A stretch of 64,000 bases of DNA from Psococerastis gibbosa (GCA_963971405.1 OZ020491.1:28199019-28263018); one strand, 5' to 3'. Numbered from the stretch's first letter, positions 1-11,670 are shown. Numbers and translations are program-made. Notes: generated from the sequence alone by a model not told the origin.

Positions 1-535
1 TGTATTCGAGATATTCATATGGTTATCAGTTGTGAACATCGGGGGCTGATTGGTTGACTTTTCGTTCAATTGTTGCCTGTAATGTTTTAATATGCTTTCG
101 GTCTTTTGAACTTTACTGTAATACAAGAACAGCAACATACAGGACAATAATAAGATTATGGACAAACTACAGTAGCATTAGCACTACCATTTTACATATT
201 TTTATACAAACATTTTTAAAAAAAAAATATTCTTAGATATAGGTAGTAGAGAAGGTATAAATTAGTTCTTAACTCGTAGCGTAGTAAAATTAGTAAAATT
301 GTTTTGGGTGAATTAGGTATAGGTATTGAGTGCTACCCTCGCTTGCCCCTGGCATGAAGGGGCACATCAACTGTCTCCCTATTTGTGTAAAACCAACGCA
401 GAAAAAATACTCGAATTATTCCTATTATTCTTTAATAGCCTACAATTTAATACATAAATGGTATTGTATACAATTTTAAGCAAGAGCATCGCTGAGGCTC
501 CTCTAAAATGTTATCCCGTATTCTTCTACTTATTA
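1..535. other. Intergenic, no supported gene
   Basis: AT-rich sequence. The only open frame (54-236) has no recognisable motif. No repeat shared with the rest of the window was recognised here. Confidence 0.4.
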
Positions 536-539
536 TAGG

Positions 540-1000
540 TCTATCATCTTTGGTTGAGACTCACTCAACTGCCCGAGATCTTTCTGAGTCCCTAAAGTGG
601 ATGAAAATAGGACCACCCGGAGGTTGGCGGTAACAAAAATACAAGGTAGAAGATCCATCGGCAGATCGAAGACAACCCTCGAGGAAATAGTCGAACATCT
701 CACCGGAGCTGTAGCCGAACTCAAGACGTTGGCGACCGAACGGGTGGACGGTGGACTACGAAACGGCGTCCACCCTTTTGTTTGCCGTTGGCATTGCCAA
801 CGCAGAAAAGCCAATACAATTTGGACGCGACGGTTGGCATGTGCCGCTGAGTCAAAGGTCGTTCCACGGAAAAAGAGAATGGGTGGTGAGGACGTTGGCT
901 CCACGCGACACGCAGGTATATTATCCTAGTAAATCCACCTTGTCTGACATTTTTGAGACTGAATGCCAACGCTCGGTGTGAACGGGAGGCCAAGGGCTTT
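540..1000 (+). mobile_element. LINE 3' end remnant, copy 1 of a repeat also at 14560-14990
   Basis: The frame at 597-780 reads GRRSIGRSKTTLEEIVEHL followed by LATERVDGG. This resembles the tail of many arthropod non-LTR polymerases (a GRP-type motif, then a dR.xW-type motif). The same block recurs at 14560-14990 with many point differences, so it is a dispersed repeat. Downstream lie repeated GTTGGCATTGCCAACGC words in partly palindromic arrangement. No intact gene remains. Confidence 0.4.
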
Positions 1001-1215
1001 GCCGCGTTGGCATTGCCAACAGCCAACGCGGTATAGTGTGGACGCCGCTTTAGAAATGGGTCTGGGGCGACCCCTTTCCACGACACTAAGAGGAAAAAGG
1101 AACAAGTATGGGTCAAGTCAGGGTAGTTTTACTAGCTATGGCTGTAGTGGCTGGGGTGAAGAAAAACCTTTTAATAGGTTAGTAAAAATACTGGTCTCAG
1201 GTTTCAAAATATATA

Positions 1216-1443
1216 TTATTCCTTTTTAATTGATCCATTGATTATATACTCACAAAAATGATATCCTTTTATAACCGATAAAGCTAGGAGATTAGCTCTA
1301 CTGTCAAAATTTAATTCACCAACATCATCGACGTTGGCCACAGCGAAAAGATTAACTTCAAAAGGCATACCGTCCACCACATTTAACTCTGACTTATATT
1401 TTTCCATTGACGGATGTACGGAATTCAGCACACCAATAGTCCC
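1216..1443 (-). CDS. Gene A exon 4 with stop
   Basis: Acceptor TTTCTAG ends at 1444. The exon has 75 codons then TAA at 1218-1216. It encodes GTIGVLNSVHPSMEKYK and the last cysteine (YHFCEYI). No AATAAA is visible in the 60 bases after the stop. Confidence 0.8.
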   Translation of the reverse strand, partial: GTIGVLNSVHPSMEKYKSELNVVDGMPFEVNLFAVANVDDVGELNFDSRANLLALSVIKGYHFCEYIINGSIKKE

Positions 1444-4400
1444 CTAGAAACATAGAATGAAAGAATATAATAACAACTATGCCAACCTGGTAGAACTCCC
1501 AAAAAGCTCCAACTAGAAGTCAAATTATTGAATGTATTGCAAACTAACAGATAATTTAGTCGGTTTCTTCTAAATTGATTAGGTTTCAGATTAAAGTATT
1601 GGATATCTTACAACCGAAATTGGTTCTTTATTTTTCGCCTTATCAACCTGGCATTATGAAGAGTCGGTCAGCCTTGGCCCTTGGCAAACCTTTTATCAAA
1701 GCCAATTAAAGTTTCATCCTGGACTCTTTTCAAAACAGTAGCGCGTGGATGTCATAAATACGGATTTCCCCAAAGCATTTGATATGGTAGATAATTTTAT
1801 ACTAATAGTCAAGCTCCGTGTTTATGAATTGACTCCATCACTCCTATATAGAATGGATTTGGGCATTTTCGCCCCATCAAAAATTAATTTATTGTGAAGA
1901 TTAAAAATGCATACTCTCCACTGTTTATCCAGCGGTGTGCTGGTGTCCCACAGGGTTCTCACTTAGGGCCTCTACTATTTATCTTGTTCATAATTGATTT
2001 ACGTGCATACATATGTGCCCGATATATTGGACCTCATATTTGTAGATGATCACAGGATCCTGAATTATGATGTTGTGTTCAGATTACAACCGGCCTTAAA
2101 TGCCGTTTTTACATTATGCAATGACAATAATAATATGATCATAATCATGTTAAGTGTTATGTTATTACCTATATATACTACACATAAGCAAAGCTTAAAA
2201 TAATATACAAACTGGGCGACATTTTTGTCACCAGGTGACAGAATTTAGTCACCCAGTGGCAGGGGGTATTGTGCAAAAAAAAATTGAAAGGAAGTTTAAG
2301 TTTTGAAGTTATGCTTCTGTTAATTGGCAGCAACACACCCATGAACATGGCGCAACCTATGCTTAACTTTGAAAACTCAGGGCCCGGCTTGCCATCTTGA
2401 CCAGACTTGCCACCCCCAAGTAGGCTGCTGTTTGGTTGTAATACTAATTGATAAATAGCCAAGAGTCACTCGTTCAGGAGAGCCAGGATCTTGAGGGGGT
2501 TTAGAAGCGGTAGGTCTTTTGCATGTAACTGCGAGCTTCCCAAGCACTCTTCTTAGTGCGATCGCATCGCAGTGAAGGAGGATGTGCTCGGGGTTCTCCG
2601 TTCCTTCTTTGCAGAATCTGCATGCTCTAGACTCTCTGACACCTATGTTAGTCAGATGTTCATTCTAGTTGCAAAGCCCAGAGAGGTATACTGTAGTTGG
2701 TATACTGTAGTGGTCTCCCCAAGAGACTCCAGATATTGAACCCCAGGCCCAAAGACACCAAGGCCTGTTCTTGGATTTGTACGTCCTAGCCTAGAGCCAT
2801 CAGTAAACCACTTGATTGTGTGACTATTGAGAATTCCTGCTGGTTCGCAGTATTCTTTCTAACCTGACGGTCAGTGCACACCCAAAGGTTGTCTTTGGTC
2901 TCAGTGGTGAAAGGATTAGTCGCTAGATGTCTACACTATGCGTTGCCCAGGGTACGCCCGATCGGTTTTTTATCCACGGTTTTTATAACACGTGTATAAA
3001 AAGTGATCATCGGCTCCTTTCCTGTACCCCCACTAGTATCTTTAAAATAATTAACACCTATTGCCTGGCGTCATTATTTTCCGTTTGTGCTGCAACCGCA
3101 GAAGAGATGTCTAGAAAAAGGCCACTTACTTTGTTAACAGAGCATTGGTCCGACTCCATTGCATTAATAAAGAAGCTATAAAACTCATTCTCTTCTAGCA
3201 AATCGGTGCAAGTATCTTTTGAATCGTCAATAGGATGTTCTAGGGCTACAAGGCCAGTGGTGAAAAACTGAAACAAAACCGTGCACGAGAAGTTATGGTA
3301 CAGTGGTTCTCAAACGTAATGGAGGGGGGAGGTTGGGTAAAAATAAAGTGGGTGTGTGTACTTATGTACGCGCGTGAGAAGTTATACTTCTTTGCCATCA
3401 TTAGAAAACAGTTTTTAATTGCATGCAAATAATTAATTACAATAAAATGATAAAAGGACTGGAAAAGGACTATCAACAAAATATACAAAATGGCGAATGA
3501 CAATACCTGTCCAGAAAATAGTGATCAGAGCTGCCGAGTGTACCCACATGCGCGACTAATATCGAGGTTTTTATCACAAAATTTGTATTAAATTTATTTC
3601 TTTATTTTGTAAATATAAAATAACCAATAATAAATTTTTAACAGTAATAATTTAATAATATTTAGTGTTAATAATTATATTAAATACAAATATTTTGATT
3701 TATATCAAGAAATAATACGTACGGATAGAACTAAAACACGGGTACAAAGTGGCGGATGATAATACCTGTCCAGAAAATAGTGATCAGAGGTGACGAGTGT
3801 ACCAACATGCGCGACTAATAGCGAGGTTTCTTTTTTGTAGGCAGCTTCATTCTGTGAACTTTTTCTGTGAACTTTTGGGTGTTACAGATGCGCGCGCATC
3901 CTCAAAATTCACTCTCGATCGTAAAGAAGTATAACTTCAAAACTTTGTGTGTTTTAAACAGTATTTCACAATAATTAGACTTTTTTCAAATTTGCAAGTA
4001 GTTCATGAACTTCAAAAATTTGTAACGTATTTACTAGCTTTTTAGTACGGTTGTGCAGTTTGATTTTTCCTCATAATATTTTAGTATTACTTCTAAGGGG
4101 GTGTGACTAGTATTGGAAGTATACTGGGCGAAGTAAAAAAAAAAATACGCTGGTATGGTGACTTTACATATTACCTATCCGGCAATTACTTACTTTAATT
4201 TGGCGCAGTCAGCCCAGTGGGACTTTTGGCCGCTCTAACAATAGTGTCAATAGTCCCCTACCTGGTAGCCAGTGGCTGAGTGTGATTGAAAACGATAAAT
4301 ATGTCTGTGTGTCTGTGTTGCATGCATATGGAGAATGGAGAGGAATGCGCTCTTTCTCATATTAGGTATGTTCAGAAAATAAGGGGAATTGTAAAATTTC

Positions 4401-7400
4401 GGAGATGAGTCCAATAATAATTTTTTTTTATTATATTGATATTCATGCCCCTGAAGAAAGGTGAAATTTTCAGCTGTATTCATTGTTTACTTTGTCTATA
4501 GCTGCCGCTAAAGTTTGACGTGTTTTTATCAGCTTGGCGATTTTCGTTTATGAAAAGAAATGGATAAAATAATTTGTGTCAAATTTTGCTTAAAAAATGG
4601 AATAATAAAGTGCAACAAAGTGTGTGAAATATTAACAAAGGCCTAGGCCTATGGTGCTGAGTCTGTTATGAGTAAAACAAGAATTTACGAGTGGTACAAG
4701 CGTTTCCAAGATGGCCGTGAAAACGTTGAAGATGGTAGCGCCCCCCGGACGCCCCAGCACATCAACAACCGATGAAAACGTAGAAAATGTGAAATCAATG
4801 GTTATGAATGATCGCCAAATCACAATCAGAGAAGTCACTGATGATGTTAGCATAACGATTGGCACACGCCATGAAACGCGTGGTGCAACAAAATTTGTTC
4901 CAAATTTGCTGAATTTCGAACAAAAACACATCGTTGCTCTTTCGTGACTTCTTTGCCAAAAAACAATACCGTAACAATGGCCCAGCCTCCAAATTCACCA
5001 TTGTGTGACTTTTTCATATTCCCAAAAATAAAGAGAACCTTAAAGGGCTGTCGTTTTACAACGATAGATGACCTTAAAAGGGCACTGCTGAAAGTGCTGA
5101 AGGCTATTCCAACAATCGAGTTTGAGAAGTGTTTCGATGATTTGAAGAAGCGCTAGCATAATTGTACAATATAGAATGGGGACTATTTTGAAGGCGACAA
5201 CATTAATGTAAACAGATTTTTTTTTCTTTCAAAAAACGAAAATTCCCGTTATTGAACACAACTATTGAAATATTATAAAAATACACATATATTTATACAT
5301 AATATTAATATTTCTGCTAACATGGGGGCTGGATGCCAAAGGAGGAAAAGTATTGGAAAAATAGTTGGGAAATAGTGGGATACTACGCATTTTAACGGGA
5401 GTCTGGGGACTGCAGACACCATAGCTGTAGCTCCAGTAAGAAATTCTGAACGGTACCCATACCTTCCAATGCATGTAGTGTCAGATTTTTGGTGGGCACT
5501 TAACATGATTGCCAACGCAGTACTAATGGGTTAATTTTAAGGGTGGGCGGAAAGGAAATAAACCCATACGGAACATAAATACACTTTTCTATACCTATTG
5601 CTTCTTTTCTTACGGTAGGCCAAGGAAGCTAGTGGCGGATGATGGTGTAGGGGCATCGCAGCGGCCAAAAGTTTCCCCGAGCTGGATGCGCCCAAGGCCG
5701 TGCCCAGGGGGTGGTCCGAGGGGTCCGGACCCTCTCCGAAATAAAAGGGCACTGGATAGAATGGACTTCCATTAATAAAATACGTTAAAACAAGTTTGGA
5801 CTCCCCCCCCCCCCAAACAAAAACCTGGACATGGCCTTGGATGCGCCTAAGTAAGTCAAGTAAAGTTCTTTTCTTATACTTACATATAAACCATGAGTAA
5901 CGTTTTCGGTCATTGTGAAGTAGCCTTCCAAAGCGCCATCCTCATTAACTCTGACATTGCTTACATTTGCGTAGCAAGTTAAATCAACTGGTGGTATATT
6001 TTCAACGAAACTGTGTACATATAACAATCTCTGAAAATATTAAGAGATTTCAACATAGGTAAATTTAACAATTAATATAGCTTTTGTTGTGAAGTTCTAC
6101 GGACTCTGACTTTCGCTCCAAAGATTGCTGTTTCAAGTCCCACACTTGCTTAATTTTCTTGGAGGGCTTGTAAATCAGGCAGTCCCGGGCCTTACCAAGA
6201 GAATGCTTTAACTCCGCAAGTTAACCTACGGTGAGTTGCAAATTATAACAAAACTTACAGCAGAAAATCCCGGTTGGTTGACTGAGGCATACTTTGCAAG
6301 GGTTATACGAACAACTGTTATTTTACAAATTGCATTACATTTGTATCACCGTGACGTATTGGTTGAATGAGGTATACAGTGCAAAAGTAATGCGAACAAC
6401 TGTCATCATACAAATTGCATCAAATTTGCATAGCCGTGACGTATTTGTTGACTAAGACATACTGTGCAAGTGTTATGTGAACAGTTGTTTTCTTACAAAT
6501 TGCATAACATTTGCCGTGAAGTTTTGGTCAACTGGGTGTAGTTAATTTATTGCAGTATTGTAATTTATAAGGTATGTTGTTGTTTCCAACGCCTTCTTTC
6601 TGCATTTCTGCTTTAAGCAACCCTGTCGGCCTGGCGGGGGAGTGAGCCTGTTTGTTAACTAGAGGAACCCTAAGGGCAGACTCCTTCAACTCGGAGGAAA
6701 GGAGAGTTGACTGACAGGATGGACCTCCTGATTATAGTGGATTCCGAACCACTTGGGGAACATGGTAAAGTCACACGATTAGATCGGAGGTGACTCGACA
6801 CGCACGTAAACTGGTATAGTCTCAGCGTGTTATCATGTCCCACCATGTTCCCCTGCCGACGTTGTGCCCACTACCAAGTTAGCCGCAGTTTGAAACATGC
6901 TCTGCTCTCATAGATTCAACATGGTTGGCTAAAAGAAACATCCGACAGCCGAAACATCAAACAGAATAATTACGAGCACCTAAATAAGGCAAGAGAAAGT
7001 TTTTTATTCTTTATTTCTTTATTTCAAATTAATTTTTCGTAGCCTATGACCAGTTTGATAATACTAATGAATAATAATGTGAAGGGAGGAATTCATTTAT
7101 TTCGTAAAAATATTTTGAAACCTCTCCTTTAAGTCTATACCTCTCAACTTTGGAATTTCCTGACTGACAAAACAAGGACAGAGAGCAGTTTGGGGAAATT
7201 TAATAAGGCAGCCTGCCATCAATTTCTGCTGGGGAATGTGTGAGAGTAAATGAGTGAGTGCAAGAGTTTTTTTCTTCTTTTCTTATCTCGTTTAGGCTAT
7301 CTTTTTTTTACAGGAAAATTATTTTTGAACAAAAAATTTAATGTAAATAAAAAAAGTATGCAGATTATCTGGAAGAGTAGCCCTTCGGGGCTAAAGCTCA

Positions 7401-7525
7401 CCTGAAAATAAAGACGATTTTCATTTTATACCGAAAAACGTAAATGAAATCACTGCACTTACCTCTGCTTCAGCAGTGGACATCAGCGCACAGGTCAACA
7501 GAGCAACAGCGAATAGACTATTCAT
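1216..7525 (-). CDS. Gene A: secreted four-cysteine protein, candidate ML/GM2-activator-like lipid-binding family, 4 exons
   Basis: Coding exons on the minus strand are 7463-7525, 5884-6030, 3130-3267 and 1216-1443. All have GT/AG boundaries with GTAAGT donors, and all introns are phase 0, giving 191 aa. Residues 1 to about 20 form a signal peptide (MNSLFAVALLTCALMSTAEA). The mature part has cysteines at 40, 90, 112 and 180, with 22 residues between the middle two. It carries SFFINA before the third cysteine and sequons NVS, NVT and NGS. The order (a strand-rich half with a dG.l.g.ft pattern, then C-x(21)-C-S/P-V, then a GxxxxV...C...I tail) resembles GM2-activator, MD-2 and DUF1091 proteins. 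A disulphide-bonded lipid-binding beta sandwich is therefore inferred, not shown. Introns hold LINE, mariner and SINE debris. Gene B is its close tandem copy and gene C an older relative. Confidence 0.75.
1755..2150 (+). mobile_element. LINE reverse-transcriptase remnant in gene A intron 3
   Basis: Broken plus-strand frames read TDFPKAFDMVDNF, then a mutated GV.QGS.LGPL region (GVLVSHRVLT in one frame) and FVDDHRILNYD. These correspond to the FxKAFD, PQGS-type and F.DD-type blocks of non-LTR reverse transcriptases. The aligned copy sits in the same intron of gene B (21603-22390), so the insertion predates the A/B duplication. Confidence 0.6.
2470..2905 (-). mobile_element. LINE fragment: RNase H start fused to C-terminal zinc knuckle
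   Basis: Minus-strand frames read IKWFTDGSRLG (the first acidic motif of RNase H) and, after a gap, CRFCKEGTENPEHILLHC (a C-x2-C-x10-H-x4-C knuckle). The stretch between is too short for a full RNase H, so an internal deletion is likely. Gene B intron 3 lacks this block (around 22690), so it arrived in A after the duplication or was lost from B. Confidence 0.6.
3130..3267 (-). CDS. Gene A exon 3
   Basis: Acceptor TTTCAG ends at 3268 and donor GTAAGT begins at 3129. The exon has 46 codons. It contains DTCTDL, SFFINAM and the third mature cysteine in DQCSVNK. The same length as gene B exon 3 confirms the boundaries. Confidence 0.8.
3489..3830. repeat. Pair of 80-bp direct repeats in gene A intron 2
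   Basis: About 80 bases beginning near ATACCTGTCCAGAAAATAG occur at 3489-3568 and again at 3749-3828 with a few differences. The AT-rich stretch between them has no coding signal. Confidence 0.6.
4368..5262 (+). mobile_element. Mariner-like element, internally deleted, in gene A intron 2
   Basis: The plus strand keeps the N-terminal part of a mariner transposase (starting near 4559, with SKTRIYEWYKRFQDG and ITIREVTDDVSI). It jumps at about 4925 to the C-terminal part (CDFFIFPKIKRTLKG, ending FEKCFDDLKKR at 5156). The DD34D catalytic core is missing and there are stops and frameshifts. Imperfect terminal repeats containing AGGGGAATT / AATTCCCGT lie near 4370-4390 and 5240-5260. The element is absent from gene B intron 2, so it inserted after the duplication. 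Confidence 0.75.
5580..5830. repeat. Dispersed repeat with poly-C tract, shared with 25300-25640
   Basis: This block between exons 2 and 3 of gene A matches the corresponding block of gene B, including a C tract ending CCCAAACAAAAACCTGGAC. In B the segment keeps a LINE-tail-like frame; here it is more decayed. Confidence 0.5.
5884..6030 (-). CDS. Gene A exon 2
   Basis: Acceptor TTTTCAG ends at 6031 and donor GTAAGT begins at 5883. The exon has 49 codons, phase 0 at both ends. It encodes the first mature cysteine (DLTCYANVSNV) and two sequons. The exon length is identical to gene B exon 2. Confidence 0.8.
6095..6245 (+). repeat. tRNA-derived SINE fragment, gene A intron 1
   Basis: It contains GGACTCTGACTTTCGCTCC and a degraded box B (TTTCAAGTCCC). 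A GGAGGGCTTGTAAA-type body follows, as in the fuller SINE copies at 34190 and 48145. A counterpart sits at 25895-26050 in gene B intron 1. Confidence 0.55.
6575..6930 (+). repeat. Dispersed repeat R1, copy in gene A intron 1
   Basis: About 350 bases running from GTTGTTTCCAACGCC through a GGCGGGGGAGTGAG motif to AACATGCTCTGCTCTCAT. Related copies are at 26155-26455, 40395-41205 (interrupted), 20655-20855 and 59135-59335 (3' part). No coding frame was recognised. Confidence 0.6.
7463..7525 (-). CDS. Gene A exon 1 (signal peptide)
   Basis: The ATG at 7525 opens 21 codons ending in GAG before a GTAAGT donor (GT at 7462-7461). It encodes only the signal peptide. The start was chosen because the same ATG, leader and upstream TATA box are preserved in gene B. 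Confidence 0.75.
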
Positions 7526-7557
7526 TTTGCAAAACACTAAATGCTTGTAAAACATTT

Positions 7558-7592
7558 AATGAGTTACCCATTCATGGACCATTCTTTATATA
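7558..7592 (-). promoter_or_regulatory. Core promoter of gene A (TATA box and initiator)
   Basis: On the minus strand TATATAAAG (7592-7584) is followed, 32 bases from its first T, by the A of a TCATT initiator-like motif (7562-7558). This predicts a start near 7560 and a 35-base 5' UTR. Gene B keeps both motifs at the same spacing. Confidence 0.55.
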
Positions 7593-7869
7593 CGAGGTGG
7601 TCACCGGAAATCGTCTCTCGAAATAACAAATAAAGGATACGAAACAATAAAATTGCCCGGATATACGCACCTATACATTTGCGGGTACAAAAGACTTCTG
7701 GAATCAGGATGGGCTAATTGAGTTGTTATTCCCCAAAAAATGACAAATATAATCATTTTCGCATTAGCGCCAAATGCCGTACACGCCAGTGGACAATGAA
7801 TGGTTTAGTGGCAATGGGAACGTAACGCTCTTCTATACTGAACTAGACCTATACACAATTGGAAAAGTC

Positions 7870-8112
7870 AAACGAAGACGGGCGTAGTGGGGCCACACAA
7901 AATAAAGAAAAGAGGGACACCGGCTACAACGTGTCAGGGACTATACGGTGGAGGGTACAAGACCTATAGGACGACCGAGGATGTCACTTGAAACAAAAGT
8001 GAGGAAAAACCTCAGGACCCTCGGTCTCTCACCGGATGATACTCAAGACCGGAACACCTGGAAGTTGGAGATCCGTGCCACAGACCCCGCCGGAGGGAAA
8101 AGGCGCCGTTAA
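7870..8112 (+). mobile_element. LINE 3' end remnant upstream of gene A
   Basis: The plus-strand frame reads RDYTVEGTRPIGRPRMSLE and later RNTWKLEIRATDPAGGKRRR, the usual GRPR...W...A.d layout of a non-LTR polymerase tail. Its first part matches 28005-28115 upstream of gene B. Homology between the two loci stops near 7955 and 28113, marking the duplication edge. Confidence 0.5.
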
Positions 8113-8539
8113 AGTAAGGTGCACAATTGGAAAAGTGAGGAACAGGTATCAGTGACCCCCTGCGTGATTTAGAAAATGGGACTTGAGCCTAAATGTCTGC
8201 AAAATTTCTCATGCTTGTATCCGCGCAAACCCTAAGTCCGCCCCTGTATCTCACCATATTGCACTTTTTTTCAGTGAGACATCCAGCAACGATAACGTGA
8301 CACTGTCTTCATTGCAAGCCAAAAATATCATGGATGCCACCCCTATATCCTTGACAGGGGGTCTTACTGAACAGTATAATGTTTATTTCAATATGTAAGA
8401 GTTCAAGTACGGTACGCTTTATATCGCTGCAAAAACTCGGCACCTGGTCCCGACTCTAAATACCATACATTTTCATTAAACAACTTCCAAGACATTACCT
8501 ACCTATGTTTATAATGAACTTTCTAAATAATGTAAAACT

Positions 8540-9050
8540 ATCAGTGCGGGTGGGAGGGCTGACATCAGCTCCTCAGCTCCCCAAAGTTCAGTTTTAAGTT
8601 GCACCTTATTTATTATCGCAATTAATTCAATTGCTGATTACCTGCCAATCACTGTTTATCCCTCACTTTATATTGATGATCTGTGCGTAATTTACTCATG
8701 TCGTAACTTAGTACAACTGTGTAATACACTAAAGAAGGCCATTCATGGAATTGAATTGAAAAATGGGCCAATGACTACGGTTTCCGATTCTTAACCAGCA
8801 AAACTGCAGCAATGCACTTTTGCCGGGAAGAGAAACTGTCATGGCAATCCGACTCTAAAATTCAACAACCAGTTGGTTACTTTTAAAGATACGCATACGT
8901 TTTCAGACGCTTAACTTGGTCATTAACAGCAGAAACCAAAGTGTGAAAAAGACCTGAATACATTAAAACCTGTAGCGTATCATCAATGGGGCTCAAATCG
9001 GCACGTGCCACTGACCATGTACAGAGCTTTGACATTGGCGAAAATTCCCA
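8540..9050 (+). mobile_element. LINE reverse-transcriptase fragment
   Basis: Plus-strand frames read SAPQSSVLSCTLFIIAINSI, then PSLYIDDLCVIY (the catalytic YxDD block). After a shift come EKWANDYGFRFLTSKTAAM and RRLTWSL. These blocks are in the order expected for a Jockey/CR1-type polymerase. Downstream parts of the same frame reappear after the 9050-9780 G-rich insert. Confidence 0.7.
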
Positions 9051-9540
9051 AAATTTGTGGGGGGGGGGGGGGGCTTTAGGATCCGAAGACTTTGATCCCC
9101 CATTCCCCCGGTGAAAAAAAATCGATAAATGGGCCCAAATTAGTGAGGTTTTACGCATTTTCTATACTAATGAAAGGGAAGCCCGGGGGTCACCCCCGGA
9201 GAACAAAAATTGATGAATAAGCCCAAATTAGTGAGGTTTATATGATGTTTATGTGATGTTTTATACGCATATTATACCCTGGAGGAAGGGGGGCCCGGGG
9301 GTCTCCCCCGGAGAAAAAATTGATAAATGGGCTGAAATTAGTGAGTTTTTAAAAATATTCTATACTGGAGAAAGGGGGGCTCGGGGGTCTCCCCCGGAGA
9401 ACAAAAATTGATGAATAGGCCCAAATTAGGGAGGTTTCGGACTTTGCAAGCAAAACAGTTGAGATTTTACCGACGAATAAACCTACCACTGAGGAGGGCC
9501 CGGGGGTCTCCCCCAAAGAAAAACCCCCCTTTTAGTAATA
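9050..9540. repeat. Degenerate tandem G/C-rich repeat
   Basis: Three to four imperfect units of about 100 bases. Each contains a GGGGGTC(T/A)CCCCCGGAGAA word, then AAATTGATGAATAGGCCCA and AAATTAGTGAGGTTT. A related inverted block occurs at 26880-27180. No open frame is preserved. Confidence 0.6.
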
Positions 9541-9710
9541 TATTTTTTGTGAAAGTACTTGGTCAATATGTTGATTTTTTTTCAAGTAAAGTAAGCATAC
9601 TAAGAATTAATTCCCCTTTCATTATTGTGGATACTATGCCGTTAGCCTCCATAACGTCTTCGTCACCAAAAATCCTGGGGGGGGGGGGCTACGGGTGGAC
9701 CTGGGGGGGG

Positions 9711-10240
9711 CTATCCCACCATCCTGAAAGCCCTAGATGGGCTAAGCCCCCCCCCCCAGGACCCCCCTCTTTACGCCAATGAGCTTTGATTGGATTGAAA
9801 CTAGATTACGGATGCATTGTATACTCCGCAGCGCATCCCACCATCCTGAAAGCCCTAGATGGGCTAAGCCCCCCCCCCCAGAACCCCCCTCTTTACGCCA
9901 ATGAGCTTTGATTGGATTGAAACTAGATTACGGATGCATTGTATACTCCGCAGCGCATCCCACCATCCTGAAAGCCCTAGATGGGCTAAGCCCCCCCCCC
10001 CCCCCCAGGACCCCCTCTTTACGCCAATGAGCTTTGATTGGATTGAAACTAGATTACGGATGCATTGTATACTCCGCAGCGCATCCCACCATCCTGAAAG
10101 CCCTAGATGGGCTAAGCCCCCCCCCCCCCAGGACCCCCCTCTTTACGCCAATGAGCTTTGATTGGATTGAAACTAGATTACGGATGCATTGTATACTCCG
10201 CAGCGCATCCCACCATCCTGAAAGCCCTAGATGTGGTTCA
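9711..10240 (+). repeat. Tandem array of 122-126 bp units built from LINE coding sequence
   Basis: The word ATCCCACCATCCTGAAAGCC starts near 9712, 9834, 9956, 10082 and 10206, giving four full units and a partial. Length differences come from a C tract of varying length. In one frame each unit reads IGLKLDYGCIVYSAAHPTIL, the LDYG block that follows the reverse-transcriptase domain in LINEs. The rest is a C-rich spacer ending TTTACGCCAATGAGCTT. Confidence 0.85.
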
Positions 10241-10600
10241 TAACACTCCTCTATGTCTTTGTCTCGGCGCCTTCAAATCAAGTCCAACAGCAAGCCTGTA
10301 CGTTGAAGCTAATGAACCACCCCTATTCTTGAGAAGGGACAACTTGATGCTTAAATATTACGCCAGAATCTGCAAAAATATAAACCTGTCCATACGCCTG
10401 GATGCCAGTAATACTTCATCATAGATAAATACGCGACCACGCTCATCTTAACAGACTAAAAGTACTACTTTCCAATCTTACATGGCAACTTCCGCCTGTA
10501 ATCAATACTGACAGCACTATGTCTCCTCCTGAGTTGCCCCCATACCCTGTGTTAACGTCCATCTCACCTTAGCATATGAAGACGACAGGGGAAAATCCGG
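10206..10600 (+). mobile_element. LINE C-terminal fragment continuing past the array
   Basis: The frame runs out of the last array unit as TILKALDVVHNTPLCLCLGA, then PTASLYVEANEPPLFLRRDN. These are conserved post-polymerase blocks of Jockey/CR1-like elements. Stops appear after 10424. This is the same element as 8540-9050. Confidence 0.65.
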
Positions 10601-11334
10601 TAAGGTGATCAAAAGTGGATTTTTCAGAAATCGAATTTAATGTTGAAAGTAGCTGTTTCTTCCCATATTCTGTTTTTTCCCCCACGCCATTTGTGCAGAA
10701 CCTTACTTGTTTTTCTTCGGTTTTGTCAGGACATCTAAAACTACGTTAAAAACTGAACAGAATGCCACCATTATCTCAATTTCGACCAAAAGTGCACCTT
10801 TCCTGTTTTTCCCCTGACGTCTTCGTATACATTATAGCCTACAACTACTGGGAACACAACATTTCACCATTCTCCTTGAAGTTCCAACCGTAGGGCCTAT
10901 CACATATACATAGGAAGAAAGAATTCAAAAGAAGCTTCTGTCAGCGATTTCAGCGACCGAATCACATCGCCCCGGAACCCTCCTACAATTTCCTATAAGC
11001 AGTATGAAAAATGGGTCCCTATTTCTTTCGACCCCCAAAGAATGTCTTCGGATCTATCACAGGCTAATAGTATGCCTTATCCTTTGTCTTCTATCGTTCG
11101 TCCCCTCCCTAAAATAAATTCAAGGATTTGAGAGCCGTCATTGCTCTTACGTCCCCTCGGACCTTCCCCCCTTATTTCGGGGGAAGGGCTTCAGGAGGGG
11201 GGAGGTTTGCACTTCCGTATGTAATAAAATACGTCTGAATAGTATTACAGTATATTTACACATTCCAGGGTCACTTCAAAAGATATAAATGCCCGTCTTG
11301 CATGCATTAGTAGAATAAAGAGGTACGCACTAAA

Positions 11335-11480
11335 GCGGCCCGATCATGGCGATTATTATACCGGGGTTAATATAATACTCTGGTATTAAAAATGTAAACA
11401 AGATAATTATGCAATGGAAAGTGCTATGCAAAATTTGTTTGTTTACAGTGTTAATACCAATTACCATGATCGGCCAACTG
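11335..11480. mobile_element. Small foldback element
   Basis: A palindromic unit runs from CCCGATCATGGCGATTATTA to CCATGATCGGCCAACTGCAG. The interior arms are GGTATTAAAAATGTAAACAA and its near complement. It abuts the next foldback at a shared CTGCAG and is related to the three units at 48022-48772. Confidence 0.65.
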
Positions 11481-11670
11481 CAGCCCGATGGTATTATTAT
11501 AATACCGGGGTTAATATAATACCATGTCACGTGATGGTGTTGTTAATTCAATTGTTTAAAATAAATGAACAGTAAAATTTGAATTTTTCTAATTTTTCAT
11601 GCTGGTAATCGTCGCAAGAGTGCTAAGCGCGGAAAATTCAAATTGTGTCTATTAAGAATGATCTTTGGCC

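Noticed and set aside
721-1116. 131-codon open frame on the minus strand
   Set aside because: It lies across the LINE-tail repeat that is open on both strands and is not preserved in the 14.6-kb copy.
9408-10161. Proline-rich open frames in the 9.4-10.2 kb region
   Set aside because: The prolines come from the C tracts of the tandem array; the informative frame is the decayed LINE.
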